Position numbers and translations under genes: made by a program
Shown: piece by piece, positions 12,652-13,688 of the stretch
How positions within the stretch are numbered: the first letter of the stretch is position 1
Layout of the letters: every line of letters begins with the position of its first letter
From: Candidatus Heimdallarchaeota archaeon AB_125
Lineage (GTDB): Archaea; Asgardarchaeota; Heimdallarchaeia; Heimdallarchaeales; Heimdallarchaeaceae
Assembly: GCA_001940755.1 (NCBI GenBank)
Contig: MEHH01000041.1
Coordinates: 1-13,688, forward strand
Direction: 5' to 3'
Length of the DNA: 13,688 nt
The notes under the pieces: model-generated
The model's input: the letters and a program-made list of their open reading frames with translations, nothing else
What the model was told of the DNA's origin: nothing
Database searches by the model: none

Positions 12652-13123
12652 TAATAATATGACCAAATTGGGAAGCTTTCTTTAGCTTAGGTTTAAAGAA
12701 ACCTTTGAATCTAGCTTGATCAATAATATTAGCTCCTGCATCTTCAACTGTTTTTTCCATCAGTTCAAGTGTTTTCTTTCCAGTAATACTGCAAGTAGCA
12801 AATATTGCGATTTTTTGTTCCTTGATATTAACTCTCTTTACGATTTCATAAAAGGCACCAGGAGGGTTGTCTCCATAAGTAGGCATACCGAAAACAATCA
12901 AATCATAATCTTGATCTATCTTTTCTAGTTCACTTAACTCTCGTTCAATTGTAGAGAAATCACCCTTATTATGTTGATTCTGTATACTTACTTTCATTCC
13001 AAAAGTACCAGTCAATATGAATGGAACATAATCTACTTCATAATTTGTTAAGGCTCTCCCTATAACCTCAGCTGTTTTCTTTGTTCTATCTAGTAAGGTG
13101 AAATAAATGATTAGAGCTTTCAT
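12629..13123 (-). CDS. Flavodoxin-like protein
   Basis: A 164-residue protein with the flavodoxin fold, which binds FMN and carries electrons between redox enzymes in the cytoplasm. Seen: the first strand and phosphate-loop region 'MKALIIYFTLLDRTKKTAEV' (1-20); the strand and isoalloxazine loop 'LIVFGMPTYGDNPPGAF' (75-91); and 'IAIFATCSITGKKTLELME' (105-123) before the last helices, all in family order. The phosphate loop reads TLLDRT, without the Gly common in T-x-T-G-x-T, so FMN binding may be altered, although archaeal members often vary here. The ATG has a TATA box about 28 bases upstream. The neighbouring flavoprotein dehydrogenase is 10 kb away, so no partner can be named. Confidence 0.85.
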   Translation of the reverse strand: MKALIIYFTLLDRTKKTAEVIGRALTNYEVDYVPFILTGTFGMKVSIQNQHNKGDFSTIERELSELEKIDQDYDLIVFGMPTYGDNPPGAFYEIVKRVNIKEQKIAIFATCSITGKKTLELMEKTVEDAGANIIDQARFKGFFKPKLKKASQFGHIINETPLSS

Positions 13124-13146
13124 AGCTCTAATATAAAAGAAAATAG

Positions 13147-13156
13147 AATAAAAACC
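13147..13156 (-). promoter_or_regulatory. TATA box of the flavodoxin-like gene
   Basis: The minus strand reads GGTTTTTATT, centred about 28 bases before the ATG at 13123, with no Shine-Dalgarno sequence between; a leaderless message is likely. It separates the gene from the helicase 62 bases upstream. Confidence 0.42.
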
Positions 13157-13185
13157 TATTCTAATTAAATTGTGTTTCCTTGAGA

Positions 13186-13688
13186 TTAGTCACTTGCTGG
13201 CATAGCAACTTCAATCTTCTTTTTATTCTGGTTAAAGCTTGTGCTCTGATTAGATTTGGATCTAGATTTAGATTGATTTCGACTGTTATCGCCTTTATCA
13301 AAAGATAATCTTTGTATTGGTTTTTTGATGAAATCTTCTATATCTCGAAGTAATGCCATTTGTTCATTAGTAACAAGCGAAATAGCTTTACCTTCACCTT
13401 CCATTCTTGATGTTCTTCCAATTCGATGGACATATATTTCTGACCCTTCTCTTGGTAAATCAAAATTGAAAATATGTGTAACATGTGGAATGTCTAATCC
13501 TCTTGCTGCAACATTTGTTGCTATTAGGCAATCAATTTTCTTTTCTCTAAAACTTCTCAAGACATATTCTCTTTGACCTTGTGTTTTATCACCATGCAAA
13601 GTATTGAATCTTAATCTTAGTCCTCTTTCTTGAGATAACCGTTTCTTTAACTTATCTGCCCATCTCCTTGTATTAACAAAAATAATAG
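13186..13688 (-). CDS. DEAD-box RNA helicase, C-terminal half (start beyond window)
   Basis: The frame is open to the window edge and ends at 13186; 167 residues are visible. It is the second RecA-like domain of a superfamily 2 DEAD-box helicase, which unwinds or remodels RNA with ATP. Motif IV is 'IIFVNTRRWADKL' at the visible start; motif V is 'CLIATNVAARGLDIPHVTH'; motif VI is 'YVHRIGRTSRMEGEGKAIS', with the arginine fingers of HRIGRTSR. After the domain comes a low-complexity tail rich in Ser, Asn, Gln, Lys and Arg ('NRNQSKSRSKSNQS' type), as in many DEAD-box proteins where it adds RNA affinity. Motifs Q, I, II and III lie outside the window. A TTG at 13599 is an internal codon, not the start. 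Confidence 0.93.
   Translation of the reverse strand, partial: IIFVNTRRWADKLKKRLSQERGLRLRFNTLHGDKTQGQREYVLRSFREKKIDCLIATNVAARGLDIPHVTHIFNFDLPREGSEIYVHRIGRTSRMEGEGKAISLVTNEQMALLRDIEDFIKKPIQRLSFDKGDNSRNQSKSRSKSNQSTSFNQNKKKIEVAMPASD

Overview
The window looks like a chromosomal segment from an archaeon, most likely an Asgard archaeon of the Lokiarchaeia type; I infer this and cannot prove it here. Support: very AT-rich DNA; genes preceded by A+T-rich TATA boxes centred about 25-28 bases before the start codon (leaderless style), while operon-internal genes instead carry Shine-Dalgarno sequences matching the archaeal 16S 3' end; T-tract terminators; and a TPR protein whose C-terminal 'LFFLILDKKGSILFSELF' to 'FIGKSYHALKKL' domain is of a kind I associate with Asgard genomes. 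No RNA gene, CRISPR array or insertion sequence was found, and no stretch over 300 bases lacks a gene.

Layout. 1-623 (-): partial uracil-DNA-glycosylase-like gene. 689-894 (+): frameshifted 3' remnant of a calcium-repeat surface protein. 1016-1288 (+): small two-helix membrane protein. 1343-3007 (-): 3-ketosteroid-dehydrogenase-type flavoprotein. 3186-3992 (-): DUF998-like membrane protein of visibly higher GC. 4072-4158 (-): decayed 5' stub duplicated from the flavoprotein gene, followed by its duplicated promoter. 4258-6060 (+) and 6258-7445 (-): two convergent serine beta-lactamase-family hydrolases, one without a signal peptide and one membrane-anchored. 7523-8151 (-): tandem pair of TIGR04076-like proteins. 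8395-9703 (-): three-gene operon (secreted protein, small alpha/beta protein, CCHC zinc-ribbon protein) behind a promoter with two perfect palindromes. 9847-10287 (-): paralogue of the zinc-ribbon protein. 10448-12370 (+): TPR protein. 12445-12651 and 12629-13123 (-): small unknown ORF overlapping a flavodoxin-like gene. 13186-13688 (-): C-terminal half of a DEAD-box RNA helicase, cut by the window edge.

How the parts relate. This is mostly a set of short, separately promoted units. Three places stand out. First, 2922-4206, where a duplication of the flavoprotein 5' end and promoter brackets a compositionally foreign membrane gene. Second, 8395-10287, where two members of an unrecognised zinc-ribbon family flank a secreted-protein operon with a repressor-like operator; this is the best candidate for an undescribed system. 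Third, the TIGR04076 pair, where the Shine-Dalgarno sequence shows that the downstream gene starts at a GTG inside the longest frame. Several longest-frame starts are probably wrong and are corrected below (7837, 8727, 10287, 3992, 12651).
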